From: Kosakonia sacchari SP1
GTDB taxonomy: Bacteria; Pseudomonadota; Gammaproteobacteria; Enterobacterales; Enterobacteriaceae
Assembly (NCBI RefSeq): GCF_000300455.3
Contig: NZ_CP007215.2
Location: 3,906,001 to 3,970,000, forward strand
DNA: 64,000 bases
Reading direction: 5' to 3'
The notes under the pieces were generated by a model. It saw nothing but the letters and a program-made list of their open reading frames with translations. It searched no databases and was not told where the DNA came from. Positions within the stretch are counted from its first letter, which is position 1. Every line of letters starts with the position of its first letter. A program made the position numbers and the translations under genes. Positions 45,110 to 56,374 of this stretch are shown piece after piece.

Positions 45110-46309
45110 TCACTGGCTTGCGAGGCGCATCACTTGTTTTTGCGCAACGTCGCGTGCCTGTGCATCTACAGCCAGCACGTCATCAATGCTCTGCGGTTCG
45201 CGCAAATCCATCTGTTCAAGCACAGAAAGATTCAGGGCGGCAATATCTGTGAAACGGATAGCAGATGCCAGGAATGCCGAAACAGTGACCTCATTCGCCG
45301 CGTTGAGCGCCGTTGTTGCCGCCTGCCCTTCATCTGAAGCATCAATGGCCAGCTTCAGGCAAGGATAGCGGTCAAAATCGGGCTGTGCGAAACTTAACGA
45401 ACTTAGTTTGCAAAAATCGAGGGCATTAACACCTGACGGCACTCGTTCCGGCCAGGCCATCGTATGAGCGATGGGCGTACGCATATCCGGCTCACCCAGT
45501 TGTGCCAATACACTGCCATCCTGGTAACGCACCATGGAGTGGATCACCGATTGCGGGTGAATCAACACTTCCATCTGGCGGGCAGAGGCATTAAACAACC
45601 AGCGCGCTTCAATGTATTCCAGACCTTTATTCATCATAGTGGCGGAGTCAACGGAGATCTTGCGCCCCATTGACCAGTTCGGGTGCCGACACGCCTGATC
45701 CGGCGTCATTGCGGCCAGATCGGAAAGTGGGGTCTCCCGGAACGGGCCACCAGACCCGGTAAGCAGAATAGACGAAACGCCATTCTGCTCCAGATCAGCG
45801 TACCCCAGGTTATGTTGAATTGTTTCCGGTAAACTCTGAAAAATAGCGTTATGCTCGCTGTCTACCGGCAATAGCTGCGCCCCGCTCTCCTTCACCGCCT
45901 CCATAAACAGACGGCCGCACGTCACCAGAGCCTCTTTATTCGCCAGTAGCACAGTTTTCCCGGCACGAATAGCAGCAAGCGTGGGTACCAGGCCCGCAGC
46001 GCCCACAATGGCCGCCATCACCTGATCGACACCGCTCAGCGCCGCCATTTCACAGGCTGCCTGTTGACCGCTCAGCACTTCTGTTCGGCTACCGTGTTCC
46101 CGCAAAGCGCGCTTTAACTGTTGCGCGCTATCTTCATCGTCCATCACCGCAAATTTGGGAGAAAACTCAAGGCACTGCTCAACCATGCGGGTAACATTTT
46201 TACCGGCAACCAGCGCAGTAACGGAGAAACGATCGGGATTGTGGCGAACCACGGCCAGCGTGCTGCAACCAATAGAACCCGTTGAGCCCAGAAGAGTTAA
46301 ATGCTTCAT
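45110..46309 (-). CDS. dxr: 1-deoxy-D-xylulose 5-phosphate reductoisomerase
   Basis: MEP-pathway enzyme (target of fosmidomycin) producing methylerythritol phosphate for isoprenoids, upstream of IspU's substrate. 399 residues (E. coli 398). NADPH motif [11 protein letters not shown] at 7-17; metal and substrate residues in [13 protein letters not shown] and [21 protein letters not shown] 46309 follows AGCG-rich sequence; the frame extends further upstream without support. Confidence 0.97.
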   Translation of the reverse strand: MKHLTLLGSTGSIGCSTLAVVRHNPDRFSVTALVAGKNVTRMVEQCLEFSPKFAVMDDEDSAQQLKRALREHGSRTEVLSGQQAACEMAALSGVDQVMAAIVGAAGLVPTLAAIRAGKTVLLANKEALVTCGRLFMEAVKESGAQLLPVDSEHNAIFQSLPETIQHNLGYADLEQNGVSSILLTGSGGPFRETPLSDLAAMTPDQACRHPNWSMGRKISVDSATMMNKGLEYIEARWLFNASARQMEVLIHPQSVIHSMVRYQDGSVLAQLGEPDMRTPIAHTMAWPERVPSGVNALDFCKLSSLSFAQPDFDRYPCLKLAIDASDEGQAATTALNAANEVTVSAFLASAIRFTDIAALNLSVLEQMDLREPQSIDDVLAVDAQARDVAQKQVMRLASQ

Positions 46310-46406
46310 GAAACGCTCGCAACGTTGCAAAGATAAAAAGCAAAACGCCGCCAGCAAAGCCACTCTCGCGGCTCTCTGTACGGCGTTTTAGTCGGTTTGT
46401 TTCGAA

Positions 46407-46964
46407 TCAGAACTGCATCAGTTCTGCTTCTTTATCCGCCAGCGCCGCATCCACTTTTTTGATTGCAGCGTCGGTCAGCTTCTGTACGTCATCCTGAGAA
46501 CGACGATCGTCGTCTTCACTGATTTCTTTGTCTTTCAGCAGTGCTTTCACTTTATCGTTCGCGTCACGACGAACGTTACGTACCGCAACGCGCGCTTGTT
46601 CAGCTTCGCCGCGTACGACTTTGATCAGATCTTTACGACGCTCTTCGGTCAGTGCCGGCAACGGAACGCGAATATCGCTACCCGCAGAGCTCGGGTTTAA
46701 ACCGAGATCAGAGGTCAAAATCGCTTTTTCAACAGCCGGACTCATTGAGCGGTCAAACACGTTGATTTTCAGCGTACGGGAGTCTTCGACGGTAACGCTA
46801 GCCAGTTGGCGCAGCGGAGTCGGCGTACCGTAGTATTCCACAACGATGCCATCCAGCAGGCTCGGAGAAGCGCGGCCAGTGCGCACTTTGCTGATTTGAG
46901 TTTTGAACGCTTCGACGCATTTATCCATGCGTACTTCAGCATCTTTTCTGATATCGCTAATCAC
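46407..46964 (-). CDS. frr: Ribosome recycling factor
   Basis: Splits post-termination ribosomes together with EF-G. 185 residues, as in E. coli; tRNA-like two-domain fold with conserved [14 protein letters not shown] and the C-terminal helix [20 protein letters not shown]. Start GTG at 46964 with AGGA upstream, giving [15 protein letters not shown]. It lies 149 bp after pyrH. Confidence 0.97.
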   Translation of the reverse strand: MISDIRKDAEVRMDKCVEAFKTQISKVRTGRASPSLLDGIVVEYYGTPTPLRQLASVTVEDSRTLKINVFDRSMSPAVEKAILTSDLGLNPSSAGSDIRVPLPALTEERRKDLIKVVRGEAEQARVAVRNVRRDANDKVKALLKDKEISEDDDRRSQDDVQKLTDAAIKKVDAALADKEAELMQF

Positions 46965-47113
46965 GTTACGGATCCTTGAAATCTTGTCGCAGGCAGGCCA
47001 TACGGCGGGTGTGCTAAGTATAGCCTGTTCAATTTTTGGCACCCTGAAGATGCCAGAAAGAACTGCTCAATAAATTAAAGCGGAATCTTACCTTTATTTA
47101 TTGCTTACGGGAA

Positions 47114-47839
47114 TTATTCCGTAATCAATGTGCCTTCTTTTTCGCCCATGACAACGCGACGCAGCGCGCCAGGTTTGTTCATGTTGAACACGCGAATCGG
47201 CAGTTTATGGTCGCGAGCCAGCGTAAAGGCTGCCAAATCCATCACTTTCAGTTCTTTATCCAGCACTTCGCTGTAGCTCAGCTGTTCGCACAGCGTGGCG
47301 GTCGGATCGAGCACCGGATCGGCAGTAAATACGCCGTCTACTTTGGTCGCTTTCAGCACCACATCCGCTTCAATCTCGATACCGCGCAGGCATGCTGCAG
47401 AATCGGTCGTAAAGAACGGGTTACCTGTACCGGCGCTGAAAATGACCACGCGGTTGTTGCGCAGCAGGCTAATCGCCTCTGCCCAGCTATAGTTGTCGCA
47501 AACGCCATTTAACGGGAACGCGGACATCAGACGCGCGTTCACATAGGCACGGTGCAATGCATCACGCATGGCCAGGCCGTTCATCACGGTCGCCAGCATA
47601 CCCATGTGGTCGCCCACTACGCGGTTCATCCCCGCTTTCGCCAGACCCGCCCCACGGAACAGGTTGCCGCCACCAATCACCACGCCAACCTGAACCCCAA
47701 GTTCGACCAGCTCTTTAATTTCCTGCGCCATACGGTCAAGAATGCTTGCGTCAATACCGAAGCCTTCGGATCCCTGGAGCGCTTCGCCGCTCAGCTTAAG
47801 CAGAATGCGTTTGTAGACGGGTTTTGCATTGGTAGCCAT
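47114..47839 (-). CDS. pyrH: UMP kinase
   Basis: Hexameric bacterial UMP kinase (amino acid kinase family), allosterically activated by GTP and inhibited by UTP. 241 residues. ATP/UMP motifs: [27 protein letters not shown] and the [16 protein letters not shown] loop. It follows tsf after a terminator-like hairpin. Confidence 0.97.
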   Translation of the reverse strand: MATNAKPVYKRILLKLSGEALQGSEGFGIDASILDRMAQEIKELVELGVQVGVVIGGGNLFRGAGLAKAGMNRVVGDHMGMLATVMNGLAMRDALHRAYVNARLMSAFPLNGVCDNYSWAEAISLLRNNRVVIFSAGTGNPFFTTDSAACLRGIEIEADVVLKATKVDGVFTADPVLDPTATLCEQLSYSEVLDKELKVMDLAAFTLARDHKLPIRVFNMNKPGALRRVVMGEKEGTLITE

Positions 47840-47950
47840 GTTTCTTTCCTGAGACTGTCAACAATTGGACGGGGTTAATACCGGCGCTTATGATACGTCG
47901 CCTGCCAGCGCAAACACTAGTGTGCTGGCTGATTTTCAGATGAAGGGCAT

Positions 47951-47980
47951 AAAAAGAAGCCGCCCTCAGGCGGCTCCTTT
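47951..47980 (-). terminator. Terminator after tsf
   Basis: Stem AGCCGCC (47958-47964) and GGCGGCT (47969-47975), loop CTCA; five A at 47951-47955 give the minus-strand T tract. It closes the rpsB-tsf operon. Confidence 0.85.
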
Positions 47981-47986
47981 TATTGA

Positions 47987-48838
47987 TTAAGACTGCTTGG
48001 ACATTGCAGCAACTTCTGCTGCGAAGTCAGTCTCAACTTTCTCGATGCCTTCTCCCACTTCGAAGCGGATGAAGCCAGTTACGTCAGCATTGTGCTCTTT
48101 CAGCAGCTGAGCAACAGATTTGCTCGGATCCATAACGAAAGGCTGGCCAGTCAGAGAAACTTCGCCGGTGAATTTCTTCATGCGGCCTTCAACCATTTTC
48201 TCTGCGATTTCTTTCGGTTTGCCAGACTGCATGGCGATGTCCAGCTGAACCTGGTACTCTTTTTCTACGACTTCAGCGGATACGTCTTCCGGTTTAACGA
48301 ATTCCGGCTTGCTTGCAGCGATGTGCATTGCCAGCTGTTTAACCAGCTCGTCATCAGCGCCTTTAGCCGCAACCAGAACACCGATACGCGCGCCATGCTG
48401 GTAAGAACCCAGCACTTCGCCTTCCAGAGCGGAAACACGACGGATGTTGATGTTCTCACCGATTTTAGCAACCAGTGCAACGCGCTCTTCTTCGAACTGC
48501 GCTTTCAGAACTTCAACGTCAGTGATTTTGCCAGCAACCGCTGCGTCCAGAACTTTGTTAGCAAATGCCTGGAAACCACCGTCTTTTGCCACGAAGTCAG
48601 TCTGGCAGTTAACTTCCAGAATGATGCCGTAGGTGCCGTCGATTTTGGTGATGATCACGCCGTCAGCAGCAACGTTGCCTGCTTTTTTCGCCGCTTTGAT
48701 CGCACCAGACTTACGCATGTTCTCGATCGCCAGCTCGATGTCGCCGTTCGCTTCAGTCAGCGCTTTTTTGCAATCCATCATGCCTGCGCCAGTACGTTCA
48801 CGCAGCTCTTTTACCAGGGATGCGGTAATTTCAGCCAT
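47987..48838 (-). CDS. tsf: Translation elongation factor Ts
   Basis: Nucleotide exchange factor for EF-Tu. 283 residues. N-terminal UBA-like domain ([21 protein letters not shown]), core with the TDFVAKD contact motif ([15 protein letters not shown]) that inserts into EF-Tu. Strong codon bias of a highly expressed gene. Cotranscribed with rpsB through an intercistronic hairpin. Confidence 0.98.
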   Translation of the reverse strand: MAEITASLVKELRERTGAGMMDCKKALTEANGDIELAIENMRKSGAIKAAKKAGNVAADGVIITKIDGTYGIILEVNCQTDFVAKDGGFQAFANKVLDAAVAGKITDVEVLKAQFEEERVALVAKIGENINIRRVSALEGEVLGSYQHGARIGVLVAAKGADDELVKQLAMHIAASKPEFVKPEDVSAEVVEKEYQVQLDIAMQSGKPKEIAEKMVEGRMKKFTGEVSLTGQPFVMDPSKSVAQLLKEHNADVTGFIRFEVGEGIEKVETDFAAEVAAMSKQS

Positions 48839-48898
48839 TCTTTATTCCTCGGGAGAGATATGACCTGCACGGTTTGCAACCAAACAGGCTTAAAAGTG

Positions 48899-48924
48899 AA
48901 AAAGGGGGCCATTAACAGGCCCCC
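48899..48924 (-). terminator. rpsB-tsf intercistronic attenuator hairpin
   Basis: Stem GGGGGCC (48904-48910) and GGCCCCC (48918-48924), loop ATTAACA, followed on the minus strand by five T (48899-48903). It sits between rpsB and tsf, where partial termination is expected to set their ratio. Confidence 0.75.
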
Positions 48925-48976
48925 TAACCAAACTCGGTACTACCTGCTCAATAAGGGGCTCAACGAGCGTGCCTTA

Positions 48977-49890
<914 letters not shown>

Positions 49891-50011
49891 TAGTTGTTGA
49901 CGCAGGGTGCTGTTAATGATTCTCGATTTGGCACAACAGTTGCCTGACTGTTACCATTGACAGCACTAATCCTGGTATAGTCGAAAATATCGACACTGAT
50001 GGACACATTCC

Positions 50012-50803
50012 ATGGCTATCTCTATTAAGACACCTGAAGAAATCGAAAAAATGCGCGTCGCGGGCCGACTCGCCGCCGAAGTGCTGGAAATGATTGAACC
50101 GTACATTAAGCCGGGCGTCAGCACGGGCGAACTCGATCGCATCTGCAACGACTACATTGTCAAAGAGCAGCATGCCATCTCCGCCTGCCTGGGTTATCAC
50201 GGCTTCCCGAAATCGGTTTGCATTTCTATTAACGAAGTGGTGTGCCACGGTATTCCGGATGACGAAAAATTGCTGAAAGATGGCGATATCGTCAACATCG
50301 ATGTAACCGTGATTAAAGACGAGTACCACGGCGACACCTCCAAAATGTTTATCGTCGGTAAGCCGACCATTCTCGGTGAGCGTCTGTGCCATATCACGCA
50401 GGAGAGCCTCTATCTGGCGCTGCGCATGGTCAAACCGGGTATCCGCCTGCGCACCCTTGGCGCAGCAATTCAGAAGTATGTAGAAGCCCAGGGTTTCTCT
50501 GTCGTTCGCGAATACTGCGGTCACGGTATTGGTCGCGGCTTCCATGAAGAGCCACAGGTGCTGCACTATGATGCGGACGATGGCGGCGTGGTGCTGCAGG
50601 CAGGTATGACGTTTACCGTCGAGCCGATGGTAAACGCCGGTGATTACCGTATTCGTACCATGAAAGATGGCTGGACGGTGAAAACCAAAGACCGCAGCCT
50701 GTCTGCGCAGTATGAACACACGATTGTCGTCACCGAAACCGGCTGCGAGATCCTGACGCTGCGCAAGGATGACACCATCGATGCCGTGCTAACCGCTGCC
50801 TGA
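50012..50803 (+). CDS. map: Methionine aminopeptidase
   Basis: Removes the initiator methionine from nascent proteins. 263 residues (E. coli 264). The pita-bread metal ligands are visible: NIDVTVIKDEYHGDTSKMF (two Asp), GHGIGRGFHEEP (His), FTVEPMV (Glu) and YEHTIVV (Glu). Divergent from rpsB, as in E. coli; ends at a strong terminator. Confidence 0.97.
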   Translation: MAISIKTPEEIEKMRVAGRLAAEVLEMIEPYIKPGVSTGELDRICNDYIVKEQHAISACLGYHGFPKSVCISINEVVCHGIPDDEKLLKDGDIVNIDVTVIKDEYHGDTSKMFIVGKPTILGERLCHITQESLYLALRMVKPGIRLRTLGAAIQKYVEAQGFSVVREYCGHGIGRGFHEEPQVLHYDADDGGVVLQAGMTFTVEPMVNAGDYRIRTMKDGWTVKTKDRSLSAQYEHTIVVTETGCEILTLRKDDTIDAVLTAA

Positions 50804-50825
50804 TTCTGACATTGGCAAACGCCAT

Positions 50826-50855
50826 AAACGGTCCGCTCTACGGGCCGTTTTTTTT
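50826..50855 (+). terminator. Intrinsic terminator of map
   Basis: Ten-pair stem AAACGGTCCG (50826-50835) and CGGGCCGTTT (50841-50850), including one G-U pair, loop CTCTA, followed by a run of eight T. Confidence 0.9.
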
Positions 50856-50959
50856 ACCGCTCTCCCCTGCAGCGTCATACATATAAACGACTTTTCATTT
50901 TTCATTATCTCTTTTAAGTTGTTTTGCTATGCATATGCACTCCAGACGGGTGGCCCATA

Positions 50960-53635
50960 ATGAGCAACATCACTTCAGAACAATTTGTCAGCGCGGTACA
51001 ACCCACCCTTCCCGGCCAACCTGAATATCCAGGGGTTTGGTCACAAGACGAATTCCAGTGCGCCAATATCAAAGCGCATATCGAGGCTTTCCAGCAGTGG
51101 CTGGGGCATGTCTTTGACGCCGGTATTTCAGCCGAGCAATTAATCGAAGCGCGCACCGAATTTATTGATCAACTTCTGCAACGCTTATGGCTGGAGTACG
51201 GTTTTGGCGACGTCAGCGATACTGCGCTGGTCGCGGTCGGCGGTTACGGTCGCGGCGAACTGCATCCGTTATCGGATATTGATTTACTGATCCTCAGCCG
51301 TAGCAAACTTTCCGACGAACAAGCGCAGAAAATTGGCGAACTGCTCACGTTGCTGTGGGATGTCAAACTCGAAGTGGGACACAGCGTTCGTACGCTGGAT
51401 GAGTGCTTACAGGAAGGGTTATCGGATCTCACTGTCGCGACCAACTTAATTGAATCACGTCTGCTGATAGGCGACGTTGCGCTGTTTCTGGAACTGCAAA
51501 AGCATATTTTTAGCGACAGCTTCTGGCCATCGGAAACTTTTTTCCCGGCAAAAGTGGCGGAACAAAACGAGCGCCACCAGCGTTATCACGGCACCAGTTA
51601 CAACCTGGAACCCGACATAAAAAGCAGCCCTGGCGGTCTGCGCGATATTCACACCCTGCAATGGGTTGCACGCCGTCACTTTGGCGCCACATCGCTGGAT
51701 GAAATGGTGGGTTTTGGCTTTCTGACCGAAGCCGAGCGCAATGAGCTGAACGAATGTCTGCACTTGCTTTGGCGTATCCGTTTCGCGCTGCATCTGGAAG
51801 TGAGCCGCTACGATAACCGCCTGTTGTTCGACCGCCAACTGAGCGTAGCGCAGCGTCTGAATTATGTCGGTGAAGGCAACCAGCCTGTCGAACATATGAT
51901 GAAGGATTTCTTCCGCGTCACCCGCCGCGTCGCGGAGCTGAACCAGATGCTGTTACAGCTCTTTGATGAAGCGATTCTGGCGCTGACCACCGACGAGAAA
52001 CCGCGCCCGATTGACGATGAATTTCAACTGCGCGGTTCGCTTATCGATCTGCGTGACGAAACGCTGTTTATCCGTGAGCCACAGGCCATCCTGCGCATGT
52101 TCTATATTATGGTGCGCAATAGCAACATTACCGGCATCTACTCCACCACGCTGCGCCACTTGCGTCACGCCCGCCGCCATCTGACGCAGCCGCTGTGCTA
52201 TATCGCCGAAGCACGCTCTATTTTCCTCAGCATGTTGCGCCATCCAGGCGCCGTCAGCCGTGGTCTGCTACCCATGCACCGCCACAGCGTGTTGTGGGCC
52301 TATATGCCGCAGTGGTCGCACATCGTCGGTCAGATGCAGTTTGACCTGTTCCACGCTTATACCGTGGATGAGCACACCATTCGCGTATTGCTGAAGCTGG
52401 AAAGTTTTGCCAAAGAAGAGACGCGAAATAAGCACCCTCTATGCGTGGAACTGTGGCCGCGTTTGACCCACCCGGAGCTGATCCTGATCGCGGCGTTGTT
52501 CCATGATATCGCCAAAGGTCGCGGCGGCGACCACTCGGTGCTGGGTGCGCAGGATGTGCTGAAATTCGCTGAATTACATGGACTTAACTCACGCGAAACC
52601 CAGCTTGTCGCCTGGCTGGTGCGTCATCATCTGTTGATGTCGGTCACCGCCCAGCGCCGTGATATTCAGGATCCGGAAGTCATCAAGCAGTTTGCCGAAG
52701 AGGTGCAAACGGAGAACCGTCTGCGCTTCCTTGTCTGCCTGACCGTGGCGGATATCTGTGCCACCAACGAAACCCTGTGGAACAGCTGGAAGCAGAGCTT
52801 GCTGCGCGAACTCTATTTCGCGACTGAAAAACAGCTGCGTCGCGGCATGCAAAATACGCCGGATATGCGCGAACGCGTGCGTCATCACCAGCTTCAGGCA
52901 CTGGCGTTGTTGCGTATGGACAATATTGATGAAGAGCAATTGCATCAGATTTGGGCGCGCTGTCGGGCGAACTATTTTGTTCGCCATAGCCCAAACCAGC
53001 TCGCCTGGCATGCGCGGCACCTGCTGCAACATGATCTGAGCAAGCCGATGATTTTGCTCAGCCCACAGGCTACGCGCGGCGGCACCGAGATCTTTATCTG
53101 GAGCCCGGATCGCCCGTATCTGTTTGCAGCAGTGTGCGCCGAGCTTGATCGCCGCAACCTGAGCGTCCACGACGCGCAGATTTTTACCACCCGCGACGGT
53201 ATGGCAATGGACACCTTTATAGTGCTGGAACCAGACGGCAGCCCGCTCTCCGCCGATCGCCACGATGCGATTTGTTTCGGGCTGGAACAGGCTATTACAC
53301 AACACACCTGGCAGCCGCCGCAGCCGCGCCGCCAGCCTGCCAAATTGCGCCACTTTACTGTCGATACCGAAGTGAATTTCCTGCCGACCCATACCGACAG
53401 AAAATCGTTTCTTGAATTGATTGCTCTTGACCAGCCAGGGCTGCTTGCCCGCGTCGGGCAGGTGTTTGCGGATCTGGGAATTTCGCTGCACGGAGCGAGA
53501 ATTACAACCATTGGTGAGCGAGTAGAAGATTTATTTATAATCGCGACTGCCGACCGGCGTGGCCTTAATAATGCGCTGCAAAAGGAGGTACAACAACGGT
53601 TGACAGAGGCCCTCAATCCAAACGATAAAGGGTGA
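50960..53635 (+). CDS. glnD: Bifunctional uridylyltransferase/uridylyl-removing enzyme
   Basis: Primary nitrogen sensor: uridylylates PII proteins under low glutamine and deuridylylates them under high glutamine. 891 residues (E. coli 890). Nucleotidyltransferase motif [17 protein letters not shown] at 94-110; HD hydrolase domain with [13 protein letters not shown] (about 515); two C-terminal ACT domains (from about 705 and 815) that bind glutamine. ATG 50960 is chosen over upstream in-frame starts by homology, though the Shine-Dalgarno is weak. Confidence 0.96.
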   Translation: MSNITSEQFVSAVQPTLPGQPEYPGVWSQDEFQCANIKAHIEAFQQWLGHVFDAGISAEQLIEARTEFIDQLLQRLWLEYGFGDVSDTALVAVGGYGRGELHPLSDIDLLILSRSKLSDEQAQKIGELLTLLWDVKLEVGHSVRTLDECLQEGLSDLTVATNLIESRLLIGDVALFLELQKHIFSDSFWPSETFFPAKVAEQNERHQRYHGTSYNLEPDIKSSPGGLRDIHTLQWVARRHFGATSLDEMVGFGFLTEAERNELNECLHLLWRIRFALHLEVSRYDNRLLFDRQLSVAQRLNYVGEGNQPVEHMMKDFFRVTRRVAELNQMLLQLFDEAILALTTDEKPRPIDDEFQLRGSLIDLRDETLFIREPQAILRMFYIMVRNSNITGIYSTTLRHLRHARRHLTQPLCYIAEARSIFLSMLRHPGAVSRGLLPMHRHSVLWAYMPQWSHIVGQMQFDLFHAYTVDEHTIRVLLKLESFAKEETRNKHPLCVELWPRLTHPELILIAALFHDIAKGRGGDHSVLGAQDVLKFAELHGLNSRETQLVAWLVRHHLLMSVTAQRRDIQDPEVIKQFAEEVQTENRLRFLVCLTVADICATNETLWNSWKQSLLRELYFATEKQLRRGMQNTPDMRERVRHHQLQALALLRMDNIDEEQLHQIWARCRANYFVRHSPNQLAWHARHLLQHDLSKPMILLSPQATRGGTEIFIWSPDRPYLFAAVCAELDRRNLSVHDAQIFTTRDGMAMDTFIVLEPDGSPLSADRHDAICFGLEQAITQHTWQPPQPRRQPAKLRHFTVDTEVNFLPTHTDRKSFLELIALDQPGLLARVGQVFADLGISLHGARITTIGERVEDLFIIATADRRGLNNALQKEVQQRLTEALNPNDKG

Positions 53636-53667
53636 TTATTTTTTTACACAGATGGAAAGAGTAAACA

Positions 53668-54492
53668 ATGCAGCAGTTACAGAACGTTATTGAAGCCGCT
53701 TTCGAGCGTCGCGCAGAGATCACCCCGGCAAATGCCGATACCGTTACCCGTGAAGCGGTGAATCAGGTTATTGCCCTGCTCGATTCCGGCGCGCTTCGCG
53801 TCGCAGAGAAAATCGATGGTCAGTGGGTCACCCACCAGTGGCTGAAAAAAGCGGTTCTGCTCTCTTTCCGCATTAACGATAACCAGGTTATCGACGGTGC
53901 GGAAAGCCGCTACTTCGATAAAGTCCCGATGAAATTCGCCGACTACGACGAAGCGCGTTTCCAGAAAGAAGGCTTCCGCGTAGTGCCGCCAGCAGCGGTG
54001 CGCCAGGGCGCGTTTATCGCCCGCAATACCGTACTGATGCCGTCTTATGTCAATATCGGCGCCTACGTTGATGAAGGCACCATGGTTGATACCTGGGCGA
54101 CCGTCGGCTCTTGTGCACAGATCGGTAAAAACGTTCACCTCTCCGGCGGCGTGGGTATTGGCGGTGTTCTGGAACCACTGCAGGCAAACCCGACTATCAT
54201 TGAAGATAACTGTTTTATCGGCGCACGCTCTGAGGTGGTAGAAGGTGTTATCGTTGAAGAAGGTTCTGTTATCTCGATGGGTGTGTACATCGGTCAGAGC
54301 ACGCGTATTTACGATCGTGAAACCGGCGAAGTGCATTATGGCCGCGTACCGGCGGGCTCAGTCGTTGTTTCCGGCAACCTGCCGTCTAAAGATGGCAAAT
54401 ACAGCCTGTATTGCGCGGTAATCGTGAAAAAAGTGGATGCGAAAACGCGCGGTAAAGTAGGTATTAACGAACTGCTGCGCACTATCGACTAA
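53668..54492 (+). CDS. dapD: Tetrahydrodipicolinate N-succinyltransferase
   Basis: Succinylase branch of the lysine/diaminopimelate pathway. 274 residues, as in E. coli. N-terminal helical domain, then left-handed beta-helix repeats ([20 protein letters not shown] and onward), and the C-terminal substrate-closing segment. GGAAAG upstream of ATG. Follows glnD after 32 bp. yaeI, which lies next to it in E. coli, is absent. Confidence 0.97.
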   Translation: MQQLQNVIEAAFERRAEITPANADTVTREAVNQVIALLDSGALRVAEKIDGQWVTHQWLKKAVLLSFRINDNQVIDGAESRYFDKVPMKFADYDEARFQKEGFRVVPPAAVRQGAFIARNTVLMPSYVNIGAYVDEGTMVDTWATVGSCAQIGKNVHLSGGVGIGGVLEPLQANPTIIEDNCFIGARSEVVEGVIVEEGSVISMGVYIGQSTRIYDRETGEVHYGRVPAGSVVVSGNLPSKDGKYSLYCAVIVKKVDAKTRGKVGINELLRTID

Positions 54493-54498
54493 GTCTGT

Positions 54499-54521
54499 CC
54501 CTCTTCCTGTCCGGAAGAGGG
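54499..54521 (+). terminator. Probable terminator after dapD
   Basis: Nine-base stem CCCTCTTCC (54499-54507) and GGAAGAGGG (54513-54521), loop TGTCC. The T run (54536-54541) is displaced, so termination efficiency is uncertain. Confidence 0.5.
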
Positions 54522-54613
54522 TGACATATCCCGCCTTTTTTGCATTCACAGGTGGTAAAAATAGATTTTTTCGTTAATTATTCATAGGTTATGTTGAGCT
54601 TAAGGGTACCGCT

Positions 54614-55003
54614 ATGTACGATAATCTGAAAAGTTTAGGCATTACCAATCCCGATGAAATCGATCGCTATAGCCTCCGCCAGGAAGCCAATAACGATATT
54701 TTGAAAATCTATTTTCATAAGGATAAAGGCGAGTTTTTTGCCAAGAGCGTCAAATTCAAATACCCGCGCCAGCGTAAAACCGTTGTCGCCGACGGCGTCG
54801 GCCAGGGGTATAAAGAGGTGCAGGAAATCAGCCCGAACCTGCGCTATGTAATTGATGAATTGGATCAAATCTGCCAGCGCGATCGCACGGAAGTGGATCT
54901 GAAACGTAAGATCCTGGACGATCTGCGCCACCTGGAAAGCGTTGTTACCAACAAGATCAATGAAATCGAATCCGATCTTGAAAAGCTGACACGCGGGAAG
55001 TAA
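54614..55003 (+). CDS. yaeH: Conserved protein YaeH (UPF0325)
   Basis: 129-residue cytoplasmic protein of unknown function, nearly identical to E. coli YaeH (128). Highly charged with a predicted C-terminal helix ([20 protein letters not shown]). No signal peptide or membrane segment. Convergent with cdaR across a strong terminator. Confidence 0.94.
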   Translation: MYDNLKSLGITNPDEIDRYSLRQEANNDILKIYFHKDKGEFFAKSVKFKYPRQRKTVVADGVGQGYKEVQEISPNLRYVIDELDQICQRDRTEVDLKRKILDDLRHLESVVTNKINEIESDLEKLTRGK

Positions 55004-55020
55004 AACGCGAGTTCTAACGC

Positions 55021-55049
55021 ATTGTGCCGGGCTAATGACCCGGCACAAT
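55021..55049. terminator. Bidirectional terminator between yaeH and cdaR
   Basis: Eleven-base perfect stem ATTGTGCCGGG (55021-55031) and CCCGGCACAAT (55039-55049) with a 7-nt loop, placed between convergent genes. T tracts are short. Confidence 0.7.
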
Positions 55050-55056
55050 ATTACTA

Positions 55057-56214
55057 TCAATGTTGTTCGTCTAACTGCAGCGCCACGTACAGTAGCAACC
55101 GATCATCGAAGTTCCCCAAATCCAGCCCGGTCAGTTCCGAAATCCGGTTCAAACGATACTCCAGCGTATTGCGATGAATAAATAGCGCCTTAGAGGTTGC
55201 CAGCGGCTGCACATTGTGGCGAAACCATGCCGCCAGCGTGCGACGCAACAGGCCGTTATTATCCATTGCTTTTAGCCGCGACAACGGACGAGCCAGCTCG
55301 TTGGCCTGCCAACCGCCGCGTAAGCTGTCGAGCAATACCGGCAGCATCAAATCCTGGTAAAAATAGCTACGGCTTTCCGGCATACGCTGTTTACCCACCA
55401 TCATGGTGGTACGTGCGGTACGGTAAGAACGGGCAATGCTGCCAGGGCCGGTGAAGTAATTGCCCAGCGAGACGCGAAAACGCAACTGCCCGTTCTCTTT
55501 CATACGCGTAATCAGTTGCTCAACCCGCTTGCGGTGATCTTCCGCATCCCAGCGCCCAAACTGGTTAAGCGCCGGTTTTAGTACCACCATCTCGGTCAAC
55601 GAAACAATGGCAATCAGGTTGTTGCGCTCAGGGGTGGTAAGGGCATTTTGCAGTTGCTGTAACTCAGCCATAGCGCTGTCTACGCCCAACTGACCGCTGT
55701 CCACTTCCACCACCGCCACCACACGCGGCTGGTTTAAATCAATACCTAAACGCTGCGCCCATTCGGTCAGAGCGGGCGTGTGCTCTTCCGCCTGAATCAG
55801 GTTCATGACCAGTTCTTCGCGCAGACGGCTGTCCTGCGCCAACAGATGCATCAGACGAGATTGTTCCAGCATCATCTCGGCGGTCATGCAGACTAATTCG
55901 CCATATTTGCGTAGCGTCTCCGGTTCTCCCGTCAGGCCAATAACACCCACGATTTCCCCTTCAAGACGTAGCGGCAGATTGATGCCCTGGCGCACGCCGT
56001 GCAGATGGCGGGCAACCGCATCGTCGATATCCACCACGCGCCCTTGCGAGAGCACCAGTAGCGCCCCTTCGTGCAATTCACCAATTCGTTCGCGGTCACC
56101 GCTACCAATGATACGACCCCGTGCATCCATCACGTTAATGTTCGTATCAATGATGCGCATCGTGCGCGCCACGATATCCTGTGCCATTTTGGTATCAAGA
56201 TGCCAGCCAGCCAT
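55057..56214 (-). CDS. cdaR: Sugar diacid utilisation regulator
   Basis: Activator of glucarate, galactarate and glycerate utilisation genes (also sdaR). 385 residues, as in E. coli. N-terminal sugar-diacid recognition domain (about 5-140), GGDEF-like middle part, and the PucR-type helix-turn-helix at the C-terminus (ALFIHRNTLEYRLNRISELT). ATG 56214 is preceded by GGGAGGG; the longer open frame upstream has no such signal. Its target operons are not in this window. Confidence 0.95.
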   Translation of the reverse strand: MAGWHLDTKMAQDIVARTMRIIDTNINVMDARGRIIGSGDRERIGELHEGALLVLSQGRVVDIDDAVARHLHGVRQGINLPLRLEGEIVGVIGLTGEPETLRKYGELVCMTAEMMLEQSRLMHLLAQDSRLREELVMNLIQAEEHTPALTEWAQRLGIDLNQPRVVAVVEVDSGQLGVDSAMAELQQLQNALTTPERNNLIAIVSLTEMVVLKPALNQFGRWDAEDHRKRVEQLITRMKENGQLRFRVSLGNYFTGPGSIARSYRTARTTMMVGKQRMPESRSYFYQDLMLPVLLDSLRGGWQANELARPLSRLKAMDNNGLLRRTLAAWFRHNVQPLATSKALFIHRNTLEYRLNRISELTGLDLGNFDDRLLLYVALQLDEQH

Positions 56215-56330
56215 GTAACCCTCCCGTGTGCAGAGCCCAAGCATAGGGAAGATAATTACCGTACGCACTGTGCAATTGCACAAAGCGGCATTCAGAAGTA
56301 TGGAGTTGTGGAAGGCTTCACAAAACAAAG

Positions 56331-56363
56331 GAAAGGCCCTCTTCCCGTCGTCAGGGAAGAGGG
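56331..56363 (-). terminator. Terminator of degP
   Basis: Ten-base perfect stem CCCTCTTCCC (56337-56346) and GGGAAGAGGG (56354-56363), loop GTCGTCA; the minus strand continues into a T-rich stretch after it. Confidence 0.75.
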
Positions 56364-56374
56364 TGTAGAGCGGA

